Source: Chromobacterium sp. ATCC 53434
GTDB taxonomy: Bacteria; Pseudomonadota; Gammaproteobacteria; Burkholderiales; Chromobacteriaceae
Assembly (NCBI RefSeq): GCF_002848345.1
Contig: NZ_CP025429.1
Span: forward strand, 4,402,001-4,466,000
DNA length: 64,000 bases
Direction of reading: 5' to 3'
Below are positions 1 to 8,805 of this stretch, piece by piece. How positions within the stretch are numbered: position 1 is the stretch's first letter; each line of letters starts with the position of its first letter. The position numbers and the translations under genes were made by a program. The notes beneath the pieces were generated by a model. The model searched no databases and was not told the origin of the DNA. It was given only the letters and a program-made list of their open reading frames with translations.

Positions 1-100
1 AAACGGCGGCCTCGCCCACCATTTCATATTTAAAATCAGACTAACCTTATATTAAAAATACGGCCGTTGTTATCGCATCCGATGCGAAACCGCCCCGCCA

Positions 101-128
101 ATGAAAAAAGCCGCCCGTGGGCGGCTTT
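101..128 (-). terminator. Rho-independent terminator of pyrC
   Basis: A 10-bp perfect stem (107-116 with 119-128) closes over a 2-nt loop. On the minus strand it is followed by a run of six T, about 20 nt after the pyrC stop codon. Positions 1-100 hold no gene I can support, only AT-rich sequence and a short dyad around 73-87. Confidence 0.85.
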
Positions 129-149
129 GGCGCAATGATTTGGGCCGTA

Positions 150-1184
150 TCAGTCCCGCAGCCGCCAGGCCACGTTCTCGCCGGCGCGCAGCGGCACCAG
201 CGCGTCGCCCGGATACGGCAGCTCGGCCGGCACCGTCCAGCCCTCCTTGACCAGCTCGATCCGGTCGCCGTTGGCCGGCAGGCCGTAGAAGGCCGGGCCA
301 TTCAGGCTGGCGAAAGCCTCCAGCCGGTCCAGCGCGCCGGCGGCCTCGAAAGCCTCGGCATACAATTCGATCGCCGCGTTGGCGGTATACATGCCGGCGC
401 AGCCGCAGGCCGTCTCCTTGGCGCCCTTCGCATGCGGCGCGCTGTCGGTGCCGAGGAAGAACTTGGTCGAGCCGGACGTCGCCGCCTTCAGCAGCGCCTG
501 GCGATGCAGCTCGCGCTTCAGCACCGGCAGGCAGTAGTGGTGCGGGCGTATGCCGCCGACGAACAAGGCGTTGCGGTTCATCAGCAAGTGATGCGCGGTG
601 ATGGTCGCCGCGACGTTGGCCGGCGCGGCGGCGACGAACTCGGCCGCCTCGCGGGTGGTGATGTGCTCGAACACCACCCTCAGCGTCGGCAGCTTCTGCA
701 GCAGCGGCTTCATCACCCGCTCGATGAACACCGCCTCGCGGTCGAACACGTCGATGTCGGCGTCGGTCACCTCGCCGTGCACCAACAGCGGCAGGCCGGT
801 TTCGGCCATCGCCTCCAGCGCCGGCATCGCGCGGGCGACATCGGTGACGCCGTGGTCGGAATTGGTGGTGGCGCCGGCCGGGTACAGCTTGACGCCGTGG
901 ACGAAGCCGCTGGCCTTGGCCAGGCGGATCTCGTCCGGGCTGGTCTTGTCGGTCAGATACAGCGTCATCAGCGGCTCGAAGCGGCTGCCGGCCGGACGGG
1001 CGGCCAGGATGCGCTCGCGATAGGCGGCGGCGGCCGCGACGGTGGTCACCGGCGGCTTCAGATTGGGCATCACGATGGCGCGGCCCATCTGGCGACAGGT
1101 GTCGGGCAGCACCGCCGCCAGCGCGGCGTCGTCGCGCAGGTGCAAATGCCAGTCGTCGGGACGGATCAGGGTGAGTGTCTGCAT
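150..1184 (-). CDS. pyrC: Dihydroorotase PyrC
   Basis: Catalyses reversible cyclisation of N-carbamoyl-aspartate to dihydroorotate, the third step of pyrimidine synthesis, in the cytoplasm. The 344-residue length fits the class II (E. coli PyrC) family. The metal-binding HLH motif is at residues 13-15, and the lysine that is carbamylated in the family lies in [13 protein letters not shown] at about residue 99. It is a single gene ending at a clear terminator. The TusA-like gene lies 63 bp upstream on the same strand, so the two could be cotranscribed. Confidence 0.97.
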   Translation of the reverse strand: MQTLTLIRPDDWHLHLRDDAALAAVLPDTCRQMGRAIVMPNLKPPVTTVAAAAAYRERILAARPAGSRFEPLMTLYLTDKTSPDEIRLAKASGFVHGVKLYPAGATTNSDHGVTDVARAMPALEAMAETGLPLLVHGEVTDADIDVFDREAVFIERVMKPLLQKLPTLRVVFEHITTREAAEFVAAAPANVAATITAHHLLMNRNALFVGGIRPHHYCLPVLKRELHRQALLKAATSGSTKFFLGTDSAPHAKGAKETACGCAGMYTANAAIELYAEAFEAAGALDRLEAFASLNGPAFYGLPANGDRIELVKEGWTVPAELPYPGDALVPLRAGENVAWRLRD

Positions 1185-1247
1185 GGTCGGGGCTTGGCGT
1201 GGCTATGAATAAAAGAATGGCGACGGGGACGCCGTCGCCAGGAATGC

Positions 1248-1478
1248 CTATTTGCGCTTGAGCACCATCCGGAACTTGCCTTCGCCGGTGGTGGTCGATT
1301 CCAGCAGGCCGTTGCCGGTCTGCCGGCAAAAAGCCTCGAAGTCCTTAGGCGCGCCGGGGTCGGTGGCGATCACCTCCAGCACGGCGCCGCTGGCCATGTC
1401 GGCCAGCGCCTTTTTCGCGCGCAATATCGGCAGCGGGCAGTTCAGGCCGGAAAGATCAATCTGCTTGTCGGGTGTCAT
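1248..1478 (-). CDS. TusA/SirA-like sulfur carrier protein
   Basis: A 76-residue protein of the TusA (SirA/YedF) family, small proteins that carry sulfur as a cysteine persulfide. The diagnostic N-terminal motif LxCPLPxLxxKKAL is present, with the conserved cysteine at residue 14. True TusA works in tRNA thiouridine synthesis, but the family also includes proteins in molybdenum cofactor and sulfur oxidation pathways, so the partner is uncertain. It is transcribed away from the NRDE gene, with a 124-bp divergent spacer containing a TACAAT -10-like element near 1505. Confidence 0.9.
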   Translation of the reverse strand: MTPDKQIDLSGLNCPLPILRAKKALADMASGAVLEVIATDPGAPKDFEAFCRQTGNGLLESTTTGEGKFRMVLKRK

Positions 1479-1602
1479 GGGCCGGTATCCTCAGCCATAT
1501 CGCGTTACAATGGAGAAATCCGGGCCTGCGCCGATCAGCGGACAGGCCGTAGCCGTATAGTTTACGCCAGTCGTCAAGCCTTACCCAAATCGGTCACGCA
1601 TC

Positions 1603-2367
1603 ATGTGCATCATCGCTTTCGCCTACAAAACGCCGGGCCTGGGCCAATTGGTACTGCTGGCCAACCGCGACGAATACTACGCCCGCTCCGCCGAGCCGCT
1701 GGACTGGTGGCCGGAATACCCGCACACGCTGGGCGGCCGCGACCTGCAGTCCGGTGGCAGCTGGCTGATGGTGGACGGCCGCAACCGCATCGCCGCCGTC
1801 ACCAACTTCCGCGACGGTTTTCCCGCCAAGGCCGAGCGCTCGCGCGGCGAATTGGTCCAGCGCTTCGTCAGCGGCGACGAGGACCCGTTCGCCTTCGCCG
1901 ACTGGCTGCGCGCCGAGTGCCACCGCTACGGGCCGTTCAACCTGCTGTTCGGCACCACCGCCGACCTGTTCTTCTTCCACAGCCCCGGCAAGCAAATCGC
2001 CCGCGTGACGCCCGGCATCCACACGCTGTCCAACGCCACGCTGGACACGCCGTGGTTCAAGAGCCAGCGCCTGGCGGAACGCCTGGGCGAACTCCGCCGG
2101 ATGCCGACCGAGGAACAGGCCTACGCGGCGCTGTCCGATCCGACGCCGGCAGGCCCGGGCCATCTGCCCAATACCCGCATCGGCCTCGCGCTGGAAAAGA
2201 CGCTGTCGCCGATCTTCATCCAGGGCCGCGACTACGGCACCCGCGCATCGATGCTGCTGACGGTGTCCAGCCGCGGCGACATCAGCTTTTCCGAACTGAG
2301 CTGGGGCCTGGCCGGACGCGAGACCGGCCGTCGACATTACAATCTGCGCGCCGGACAGGCGCGCTGA
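1603..2367 (+). CDS. NRDE family protein (TANGO2-like)
   Basis: A 254-residue protein starting MCII, with the eponymous Asn-Arg-Asp-Glu motif at residues 21-24 (LLANRDE). Its N-terminal cysteine and overall fold class resemble Ntn hydrolases. The family is widespread, and its eukaryotic member TANGO2 has been linked to haem and lipid handling, but the bacterial role is not settled. The ATG start puts Cys at position 2, as expected. It is followed after 11 bp by the CNP1-like gene, so the two probably form an operon. Confidence 0.9.
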   Translation: MCIIAFAYKTPGLGQLVLLANRDEYYARSAEPLDWWPEYPHTLGGRDLQSGGSWLMVDGRNRIAAVTNFRDGFPAKAERSRGELVQRFVSGDEDPFAFADWLRAECHRYGPFNLLFGTTADLFFFHSPGKQIARVTPGIHTLSNATLDTPWFKSQRLAERLGELRRMPTEEQAYAALSDPTPAGPGHLPNTRIGLALEKTLSPIFIQGRDYGTRASMLLTVSSRGDISFSELSWGLAGRETGRRHYNLRAGQAR

Positions 2368-2378
2368 GGAGCATACCG

Positions 2379-2891
2379 TTGAATATCCGTTTCACCATCG
2401 CGCCGGCCGCGCTGGCCTTGTGCCTGAGCCTGACGGCGCAGGCCGAGGGCCGCGTCATCAAGAACTACAACTACGCGATCGACGACGACAAGCCCTGGCA
2501 GGAAGAGGACTACGCCTTGCCGCCGTACCCGCAGACGGCGGACTGGGTGGAAGTGAAGCCCGACTGGCTGCAGCAGAACCGTTATTTCGTCGACGCCGGC
2601 TCGCTGAGCATCGGCAAGGACGGCGTGGTGCGCTACATCAGCAAGGTGCTCAGCAGCGGCGGCGTCGAGAACCTCAGCGCCGAAGGCATACTGTGCAAGG
2701 ACAACAAGTACCGCGCCTACGGCTTCGGCGACAGCGTCAATCACCGCTGGATCGAGCCGATGCGGCCGCTGTGGCAGGACATCGTCTTCGGCGACAAGCT
2801 GCGGCGCGAATTGCGCGAGCGCCTGTGCCCGGACCACCTGGCGCCGCGCGACATCGGCACCGCCCAGCGGGCGCTGCGCAGCGGCGGCTGA
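2379..2891 (+). CDS. CNP1-like exported protein
   Basis: A 170-residue protein with an N-terminal signal peptide (about residues 1-22, ending in AQA). It resembles the CNP1-like family of beta-proteobacterial exported proteins of unknown function. Conserved-looking features include the ExDYxLPxYP stretch after the signal and two cysteines in the second half. I chose a TTG start at 2379 because GAGGA lies 8 bp upstream and only this start gives a signal peptide. The reading frame stays open far upstream, but there it only shadows the NRDE gene. Confidence 0.8.
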   Translation: MNIRFTIAPAALALCLSLTAQAEGRVIKNYNYAIDDDKPWQEEDYALPPYPQTADWVEVKPDWLQQNRYFVDAGSLSIGKDGVVRYISKVLSSGGVENLSAEGILCKDNKYRAYGFGDSVNHRWIEPMRPLWQDIVFGDKLRRELRERLCPDHLAPRDIGTAQRALRSGG

Positions 2892-2960
2892 GCCTGCCGC
2901 GAAGCTGCCCGGCGGATGTTCTAGAATGAAGACATCTGTCTTGCATTCGCGCGGGCGCCG

Positions 2961-3560
2961 ATGGATCAGCAAACTCAGCAGGAAAACCGGGAAAGGGAGT
3001 GGGTCAGGCGGCTGTTCGAGCAGAAAGGCATGGAGCCGCTCGACATGCAGTCGCTGAAGTGCCCGGCGCCCGACGTCGGCGTCAAGCTGCCCGACGGTCG
3101 CCTGCTGGCCATCGAGGTGACCGAGGTGCTGGCCGGCGAGCACACCCGCCGCCACAGCCGCAAGCGCGAGGCCCACTCGACGCTGCAGATCGCCGGCGGC
3201 ATCGGCTCGCTGTTCTCGCTGCCGGCCAACGCCCTCGACGTCGCCTGCCGCATCGAAGCCAAGGTCGGCAAGGACTACCAGGTCCCGTCCGGCCATCAGC
3301 TGCACCTGCTGCTGGCGGCCGGCACGCTAGAGCACGGCGCGGCGGCCTGGACCCTGCCGCTGGCCATCTCCATCCAGGAACTGAACCGCCTGACCGACGG
3401 CATGCTGGCGCGCTCGCGCTACCAGCACGCCTATCTGCATCTGCAGCGCGGCCGCGACCTGTACGAGTGGAACCGCCACGACAGCTGGCACGAGATCCAC
3501 TCGCTCGCCGTCCACGCCGACGGCTACCTCCCGCTGCAGCCGCAGGAGGCGGGCAAATAG
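2961..3560 (+). CDS. Unrecognised soluble protein with possible nuclease-like core
   Basis: A 199-residue protein I do not recognise. It has no signal peptide or membrane segment. Residues about 35-56 read PDVGVKLPDGRLLAIEVTEV, an Asp followed after a beta-hairpin-like stretch by Glu-x-Thr. This recalls the D...ExK core of PD-(D/E)XK nucleases, with Thr in place of the usual Lys. A charged N-terminus (QENREREWVRRLFE) could be a helix. The function is unknown and the nuclease idea is only a fold-level guess. It is a lone gene between the CNP1-like gene and a transporter; a TAGAAT -10-like element lies near 2923. Confidence 0.75.
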   Translation: MDQQTQQENREREWVRRLFEQKGMEPLDMQSLKCPAPDVGVKLPDGRLLAIEVTEVLAGEHTRRHSRKREAHSTLQIAGGIGSLFSLPANALDVACRIEAKVGKDYQVPSGHQLHLLLAAGTLEHGAAAWTLPLAISIQELNRLTDGMLARSRYQHAYLHLQRGRDLYEWNRHDSWHEIHSLAVHADGYLPLQPQEAGK

Positions 3561-3589
3561 CCCGGCGGCGGCGCCTCATGCCAATGTTG

Positions 3590-3598
3590 TGATATAGT
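3590..3598 (+). promoter_or_regulatory. Possible extended -10 promoter of the AEC transporter
   Basis: TGATATAGT forms an extended -10 element (TG, one base, TATAGT) about 55 bp before the transporter start. No good -35 is visible, so this rests on the extended -10 alone. Confidence 0.35.
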
Positions 3599-3651
3599 CG
3601 CAGACCCCGCGCGCCGGCACGCCGCCGCGCGCCGATCGCAACCTCGAGCTG

Positions 3652-4536
3652 ATGCCTGGCATGTCGATTTCCCTGTTCGCCCCCTTGCTCTACCTGCTGC
3701 TGGGCCTAGGCCTGGGCCGCGCGCCGTTCGACATCAAAAGCCGCGCGTCGGCGCTGCTGACCAAATTCGTCATTCCGCTGGTCATCATCTACAACATCGC
3801 CGCCCACCGGCCCGGCGTGTTCGCCGTCATGGCCGGCACGATGGCGATGATGGCCGCCCTGCTGCTGCTGAGCCGGCTCTCGACCCGGGATCCGGTGCGC
3901 AATCTGTGCTTCAGCTATCTGAACATCGGCTGGCTGGGCATGCCGGTAGCCAGCACGCTGTTCGGCGACGGCGCGGCGACGGTGTTCATCGCCGCCTATG
4001 TCGGCAGCTCGCTGCTGGGCAATTCGGTCGGCGTCGGCCTGATGGCCGGCGGCGGCAGCCTGAAGGCGCGGGCATGGGAGACGCTGAAGGCGCCGCCGGT
4101 GTGGGCGCTGCTGGCAGGCGTGGCGCTGATGCCGTTCGGCCCGCAGTTGCAGGCCTACGCCCGACCGGGCTACGAGGTGCTGAAATTCCTGATGAGCCTG
4201 CTCGGCATGTCGATACTCGGCATCTGGCTGTCCGCCACCCGGCTCGGCGTCGCCGATTTCGGCCGGGCGCTGCGGCTGTCGGCGCTGCGCGCCGCCGCGA
4301 TCTGCGTCCTGCTCGCGCTGTTCGTCGCGATCTGCCGCCAGCTGGACATCCGGCTGGTGCTCGACAATCAGCCGGCGCTGTATCTGATGTGCCTGCTGCC
4401 GCCGGCGGCGAACATCATCGTGCTGGAAACCCACTATATGAAAAACGGCCGCTCGGCCGGGCCCATCGCCTGCGGCACTTGCATCAGCATCGTCGCCATC
4501 GGCGTCTACGCGACGGCGACGCTGCTGCTGCGCTGA
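3652..4536 (+). CDS. AEC family transporter
   Basis: A 294-residue integral membrane protein with about ten hydrophobic segments, of the auxin efflux carrier (AEC)/malonate transporter family. Bacterial members move small carboxylates or amino acids, and the substrate cannot be read from sequence. A mid-protein NIGWLGMP stretch and a late PPAANIIVLETHY region match family-typical Asn/Pro-rich helix breaks. The start could be the ATG at 3652 or 3661. The stop codon abuts the moaC stop codon on the other strand with no gap, so the genes converge without room for a separate terminator. Confidence 0.85.
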   Translation: MPGMSISLFAPLLYLLLGLGLGRAPFDIKSRASALLTKFVIPLVIIYNIAAHRPGVFAVMAGTMAMMAALLLLSRLSTRDPVRNLCFSYLNIGWLGMPVASTLFGDGAATVFIAAYVGSSLLGNSVGVGLMAGGGSLKARAWETLKAPPVWALLAGVALMPFGPQLQAYARPGYEVLKFLMSLLGMSILGIWLSATRLGVADFGRALRLSALRAAAICVLLALFVAICRQLDIRLVLDNQPALYLMCLLPPAANIIVLETHYMKNGRSAGPIACGTCISIVAIGVYATATLLLR

Positions 4537-5019
4537 TCAGCCGGCGCGCCAGCTGCCGCTGTTGCCGCCGTCCTTCTCCAGCAGGCGCACGCCGTCGATG
4601 ACCATGCCGCGGTCCACCGCCTTGCACATATCGTAAATGGTCAGCAGGCCGACGTTGACCGCGGTCAGCGCCTCCATCTCGACGCCGGTCTGGCCGGCGC
4701 ACTCGGCGGTCACTTCCATCCTCACCGCGGACTCGTCGTCCCTCAGTTCGAAGTCCACCGCCAGCCGCGTCAGCGAGATCGGATGGCACAGCGGGATCAG
4801 GTCCCAAGTCTTCTTCGCCGCCATGATGGCGGCGACGCGGGCGATGCCCAGCACATCGCCCTTCTTGTGGCCGCCGCCCTTCACCAGCGCGAAGGTGGCC
4901 GGCTGCATGCGGATCAAGCCTTCGGCGACCGCGCGACGGGCGGTCACGGCCTTGCCGCCGACATCCACCATATGGGCCTGGCCGGCTGCGTCGAAATGGG
5001 TCAGTCGGGTCATGGGCAA
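4537..5019 (-). CDS. moaC: Cyclic pyranopterin monophosphate synthase MoaC
   Basis: Converts the MoaA product, 3',8-cyclo-7,8-dihydro-GTP, to cyclic pyranopterin monophosphate in molybdenum cofactor synthesis. It is 160 residues long, as in the family. The conserved [11 protein letters not shown] segment, [19 protein letters not shown], the MEALTAV stretch and the late YDMCKAVD motif are all visible. No other molybdopterin gene lies nearby. It runs on the same strand as the downstream end of the dcw cluster, about 30 bp after the small membrane protein gene. Confidence 0.97.
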   Translation of the reverse strand: MPMTRLTHFDAAGQAHMVDVGGKAVTARRAVAEGLIRMQPATFALVKGGGHKKGDVLGIARVAAIMAAKKTWDLIPLCHPISLTRLAVDFELRDDESAVRMEVTAECAGQTGVEMEALTAVNVGLLTIYDMCKAVDRGMVIDGVRLLEKDGGNSGSWRAG

Positions 5020-5050
5020 TCAATCCTTCAATGCAAAACGCCCGCGGCGC

Positions 5051-5233
5051 TCAGCGCAGCAGGCGGAAAATCAGCCAGAAGCAGGAAACGACGAGCAACA
5101 GGCCGCCGCTCCAGCGGACGACGACCAGCACGCGGCCCAGATGGCGGCGGTCGCGGGTCAGCGCGAAACACAGCACTCCCCACCCTATCGCCAGTATCGT
5201 CGCCAGCAGCCACAGCCGCCAGAAGCCGAACAC
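5051..5233 (-). CDS. Small two-helix membrane protein
   Basis: A 60-residue hydrophobic protein with two predicted membrane helices (about residues 5-25 and 37-57) joined by a basic loop (TRDRRHLGR). I do not recognise the family. It starts 4 bp after the lpxC stop codon, so it looks like the last member of the dcw-lpxC transcript. A gene of this size could be missed in annotation; codon use like its neighbours and the tight spacing support it being real. Confidence 0.65.
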   Translation of the reverse strand: MFGFWRLWLLATILAIGWGVLCFALTRDRRHLGRVLVVVRWSGGLLLVVSCFWLIFRLLR

Positions 5234-5237
5234 GGCC

Positions 5238-6152
5238 TCACTCCTCTGGCGGCAGCTGGTGGAAGCTGGACGGCGCGTCCAGCGGATCGTCGAAGCTGGC
5301 GTATTCCCAGGCCTCCGGCGTCTCCAACAGCTTGCGCAGCAGCTTGTTGTTCATCGCGTGGCCGGACTTGTGGCCGGAGAAGGCCGCGATCAACGGATGG
5401 CCGACGATGTAGAGATCGCCGATCGCGTCCAGGATCTTGTGGCGGACGAACTCGTCCGGGAAGCGCAGGCCTTCCGGATTCAGCACGTATTCGTCGTCGA
5501 TGACGATGGCGTTGTCCAGACTGCCGCCGCGGCCCAGGCCGTGGTTGCGCATGTACTCGACCTCGTGCATGAAGCCGAAGGTCCGCGCGCGGCTGATTTC
5601 GTCGGTATACGAATGATGGGCGAAGTCGACTTCCACCGTCTGCGGCGCGCGATTGAACGCCGGATGGTTGAACTCGATCGACAGCGTGATCTTGAAGCCG
5701 TCGTGCGGGTCCAGCCGGACCCACACGCCGCGGTCTTCCACCATCACGGTCTGCTTGACGCGGATGAAGCGCTTCTTCTGGTCTTGCTCGATCACCCCGG
5801 CCGCCTGCAGCAAGTACAGGAAGGGGGCGGCGGAACCATCCATGATGGGGATTTCCGCCGCCGTCACCTCGACGACCAGGTTGTCGATACCGAAGCCGGC
5901 AAACGCCGACATCAGATGCTCGATCGTGCCGACACGCACGCCGGTATCCGTCACCAGCGTGGAGGAGAGGCGCGTGTCGTTGACGAGCGAAGGTTCCACC
6001 CTCACGTCGACCGGCTCGGGCAAGTCGGTACGACGGAAGATGATGCCGGTATCGGGCGGCGCCGGCAGCAGGGTGAGCTTCACCCGCTCGCCGGAATGCA
6101 GACCGACGCCCGTGGCGCTGATCGCTTGCTTCAGCGTGCGCTGCAAGATCAT
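5238..6152 (-). CDS. lpxC: UDP-3-O-acyl-N-acetylglucosamine deacetylase LpxC
   Basis: Zinc-dependent deacetylase that commits UDP-acyl-GlcNAc to lipid A synthesis in the cytoplasm. It is 304 residues long, as expected. HSGERV near residue 19, EHLMSAFAG around residue 77 and RHKILDAIGDL with its conserved His and Asp near residue 237 are visible, as is the late AFSGHKSGHAMNNKL segment. It closes the dcw cluster behind ftsZ, the standard position in proteobacteria. FtsH-mediated turnover is the known control in E. coli; nothing in this sequence tests that. Confidence 0.97.
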   Translation of the reverse strand: MILQRTLKQAISATGVGLHSGERVKLTLLPAPPDTGIIFRRTDLPEPVDVRVEPSLVNDTRLSSTLVTDTGVRVGTIEHLMSAFAGFGIDNLVVEVTAAEIPIMDGSAAPFLYLLQAAGVIEQDQKKRFIRVKQTVMVEDRGVWVRLDPHDGFKITLSIEFNHPAFNRAPQTVEVDFAHHSYTDEISRARTFGFMHEVEYMRNHGLGRGGSLDNAIVIDDEYVLNPEGLRFPDEFVRHKILDAIGDLYIVGHPLIAAFSGHKSGHAMNNKLLRKLLETPEAWEYASFDDPLDAPSSFHQLPPEE

Positions 6153-6188
6153 TTCAGGCTACTCAACCAAACGGGAAAACCCGATTCT

Positions 6189-6209
6189 AGCATAGCGACT
6201 GCCTATGCT
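6189..6209 (-). terminator. Weak hairpin between ftsZ and lpxC
   Basis: A 7-bp perfect stem (AGCATAG with CTATGCT) and 7-nt loop in the 109-bp ftsZ-lpxC spacer. A T-rich stretch is only seen a dozen bases later on the minus strand, so it may be a partial terminator or an RNA stability element, not a full stop. Confidence 0.35.
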
Positions 6210-6261
6210 TTATTGATTGATTCGCTTTCATGAATAGCGTTTATCTATCCGCGTCCCTCGC

Positions 6262-7449
6262 TCAATCGGCCTGCTTGCGCAGGAAGGCCGGAATGTCGTA
6301 GCTCTCGCTGACTTCCGGATTGGAGAAGTCCAGCGACGGCGACGCGCGACGGCGGCCGGTGCGCATGATGGCCGGCGCGTCCAGGTCCTCGTAGTTGACC
6401 ATCTCGACGGCGCGGTCGTCGGTGCCGGTCTTGACGATCTTGATGTATTCCGGACGGTCTTCGTTGCGGACCGCCTTCTTCTGGCCGAGGCCGGTGGCGA
6501 TCAGCGTCACGCGGATGGTGTCTTCCGGCATGTCGGCCACTTCGGCGGTGCCGAACTTGATCTGGGCGTCCTCGTCGGCGTACTGGCGCACGATGCTCAT
6601 GATCTCGCGGTACTCGCTCATCTTCAGGCAACCCGGCGCGGTCGAGATGTTGACCAGCACGCCGCGCGCGCCTTCCAGCGTGATGTTGTCCAACAGCGGG
6701 CTGGCCACGGCCTGTTCGGCGGCCACGCGGGCGCGGTCGATGCCGGAGGCGTAGGCGGAACCCATCATCGCCAGACCCATCTCGCCCATCACGGTGCGCA
6801 CGTCGGCGAAGTCGACGTTGATCAGGCCCGGGCAGGTGATCACTTCGGCGATGCCGGCCACGGCGCCCTTCAGCACGTCGTCGGCGGCGCGGAACGCTTC
6901 GCGCATGGTGACGTCGTCGCCCAGCACTTCCATCAGCTTCTCGTTCGGGATCACGATCAGCGAGTCGACATGCTTCTTCAGATCCTCGATGCCGTTCTGC
7001 GCGACCTTCATCCGCTTGCCTTCGTGCTCGAACGGACGGGTGACCACGCCCACCGTCAGGATGCCCATTTCCTTGGCCACTTCGGCCACAACGGGCGCCG
7101 CGCCGGTGCCGGTGCCGCCGCCCATGCCGGCTGTGACGAACACCATATTGGCGCCGCGCAGCGCCTCGGCGATGCGTTCGCGGTCTTCCAGCGCGGCGCT
7201 GCGGCCGACTTCCGGATTCGCGCCGGCGCCGAGGCCGCGGGTCAGATTGGTGCCCAGCTGCAGTTTCTGCGGCGCGCTATTGCGCTGCAGCGACTGCGCG
7301 TCGGTGTTGGCGCAGATGAATTCCACGCCGTGCACATGGCCGGTGATCATATTGTCGATGGCGTTGCAACCGCCGCCGCCGACGCCGATGACCTTGATGA
7401 CGGCCGAGCTGGCCGTTTCCTGCATCACTTCAAAAATCATTCCGCTCAT
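6262..7449 (-). CDS. ftsZ: Cell division protein FtsZ
   Basis: Tubulin-like GTPase that polymerises into the Z ring at midcell. The 395-residue protein has the N-terminal GVGGGGCNA nucleotide loop (about residues 22-30) and the tubulin signature GGGTGTG at about 110-116. The C-terminal DIPAFLRKQAD is the conserved peptide that binds FtsA and ZipA. The ATG at 7449 follows a strong purine-rich ribosome site (GAGGAGAGGG). It lies 92 bp after ftsA, an unusually long gap for this cluster, filled by a large hairpin. Confidence 0.98.
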   Translation of the reverse strand: MSGMIFEVMQETASSAVIKVIGVGGGGCNAIDNMITGHVHGVEFICANTDAQSLQRNSAPQKLQLGTNLTRGLGAGANPEVGRSAALEDRERIAEALRGANMVFVTAGMGGGTGTGAAPVVAEVAKEMGILTVGVVTRPFEHEGKRMKVAQNGIEDLKKHVDSLIVIPNEKLMEVLGDDVTMREAFRAADDVLKGAVAGIAEVITCPGLINVDFADVRTVMGEMGLAMMGSAYASGIDRARVAAEQAVASPLLDNITLEGARGVLVNISTAPGCLKMSEYREIMSIVRQYADEDAQIKFGTAEVADMPEDTIRVTLIATGLGQKKAVRNEDRPEYIKIVKTGTDDRAVEMVNYEDLDAPAIMRTGRRRASPSLDFSNPEVSESYDIPAFLRKQAD

Positions 7450-7508
7450 TTCCCTCTCCTCAACATAAGATGAGCTACGACTAACCGTGTGTACTACGCC
7501 CGAATTGC

Positions 7509-7535
7509 CGCGCCGCCGCGCCTCGCGGCGGCGCG
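7509..7535. other. 12-bp GC hairpin in the ftsA-ftsZ spacer
   Basis: A perfect 12-bp inverted repeat (7509-7520 with 7524-7535) with a 3-nt loop, almost entirely G+C. It lacks a T tract on the minus strand, so it does not look like an ordinary terminator for the ftsA-ftsZ direction. It starts 6 bp after the ftsA stop codon and about 60 bp before ftsZ. Confidence 0.7.
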
Positions 7536-7541
7536 TTTCTA

Positions 7542-8798
7542 CTAGAAGTTCCCGGCGAACCAGGCCTTCATCTTGCCCAGCAACTGGCCCACGCCGGCGG
7601 ATTCCACCTTGCCGCTGGGGCCCGAATAACCCTGAATCTGATCCTTGCCGTACAGCAGCAAGCCGACGCCGGTCGAGAAGCGCGGCGTCTTCACCACCTC
7701 GGCCAGGCCGCCGACGTACTTCGGCACGCCGACGCGGACCGGCAGGTGGAACACCTCCTCGGCCAGCTCCACCATGCCCGGCATCAGGCTGGCGCCGCCG
7801 GTCAGCACCATGCCGGACGACAGCAATTCCTCGAAGCCGCTGCGGCGCAGCTCCTGCTGCACCAGCTGGAACAACTCCTCGACGCGCGGCTCGACCACCT
7901 CGGCCAGCGTCGCGCGCGACATCTGGCGCGGACCGCGCTCGCCGACGCCCGGCACCTCTATCATCTGCGCCGGATCGGCCAGACCCACCAGGGCGACGCC
8001 GTGCTGGATCTTGATGTCCTCGGCCTCCTTGGTCGGGGTGCGCAGCGCCATCGCGATGTCGTTGGTGATCTGGTCGCCTGCGATCGGGATCACCGCCGTG
8101 TGGCGGATCGCGCCGCCGACATAGACGGCGATGTCAGTGGTGCCGCCGCCGATGTCGATCAGGCAGACGCCCAGATCCTTCTCGTCCTCGGACAGCACCG
8201 CGATGGCCGAGGCCATCGGCTGCAACACCAGGTCGGACACTTCCAGGCCGCAGCGGCGCACGCACTTGGTCACGTTCTGCGCGGCGGATACCGCGCCGGT
8301 GACGATGTGCACCTTGGCTTCCAGCCGCACGCCGCTCATGCCCAAGGGCTCCCGCACGCCTTCCTGGCCGTCGATGCTGTATTCCTGGGTCAGGATGTGC
8401 AGCACCTGGTGGTCCGGCGGGATGGTCACCGCGCGCGCGGTCTCTATCACCCGGTCGATGTCCATCTTGGTGACTTCGCGATCCTTGATCGCCACCATGC
8501 CGTGCGAGTTCACGCTCTTGATGTGGCTGCCGGCGATGCCGACGAACACCTCGTGAATCTTGCAGTCGGCCATCAGCTCGGCCTCTTCCAGCGCACGCTG
8601 TATCGCCTGCACGGTGGACTCGATGTTCACCACCATGCCGCGTTTCAGGCCGCGGGACGGGGTATGGCCCATGCCGACGATGTTAAGCTGGCCGTCTTCC
8701 AGCACTTCCGCCACGATCGCCACGATCTTGGAGGTGCCGATGTCCAGGCCGACCAGCATGCTCTTGCTTTCCTTTGGTTTGCTCACCTGTCGCTCCAA
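7542..8798 (-). CDS. ftsA: Cell division protein FtsA
   Basis: Actin-like ATPase that tethers FtsZ to the membrane and recruits later division proteins. It is 418 residues long, as in the family. The phosphate-binding motif GLDIGTSKI is near residue 18, and a second actin-type motif (LIDIGGGTTD) is near the middle. The C-terminus (LLGKMKAWFAGNF) is an amphipathic membrane-targeting helix. It starts 7 bp after the ftsQ stop codon. Confidence 0.97.
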   Translation of the reverse strand: MERQVSKPKESKSMLVGLDIGTSKIVAIVAEVLEDGQLNIVGMGHTPSRGLKRGMVVNIESTVQAIQRALEEAELMADCKIHEVFVGIAGSHIKSVNSHGMVAIKDREVTKMDIDRVIETARAVTIPPDHQVLHILTQEYSIDGQEGVREPLGMSGVRLEAKVHIVTGAVSAAQNVTKCVRRCGLEVSDLVLQPMASAIAVLSEDEKDLGVCLIDIGGGTTDIAVYVGGAIRHTAVIPIAGDQITNDIAMALRTPTKEAEDIKIQHGVALVGLADPAQMIEVPGVGERGPRQMSRATLAEVVEPRVEELFQLVQQELRRSGFEELLSSGMVLTGGASLMPGMVELAEEVFHLPVRVGVPKYVGGLAEVVKTPRFSTGVGLLLYGKDQIQGYSGPSGKVESAGVGQLLGKMKAWFAGNF

Positions 8799-8805
8799 CG
8801 CCTAA

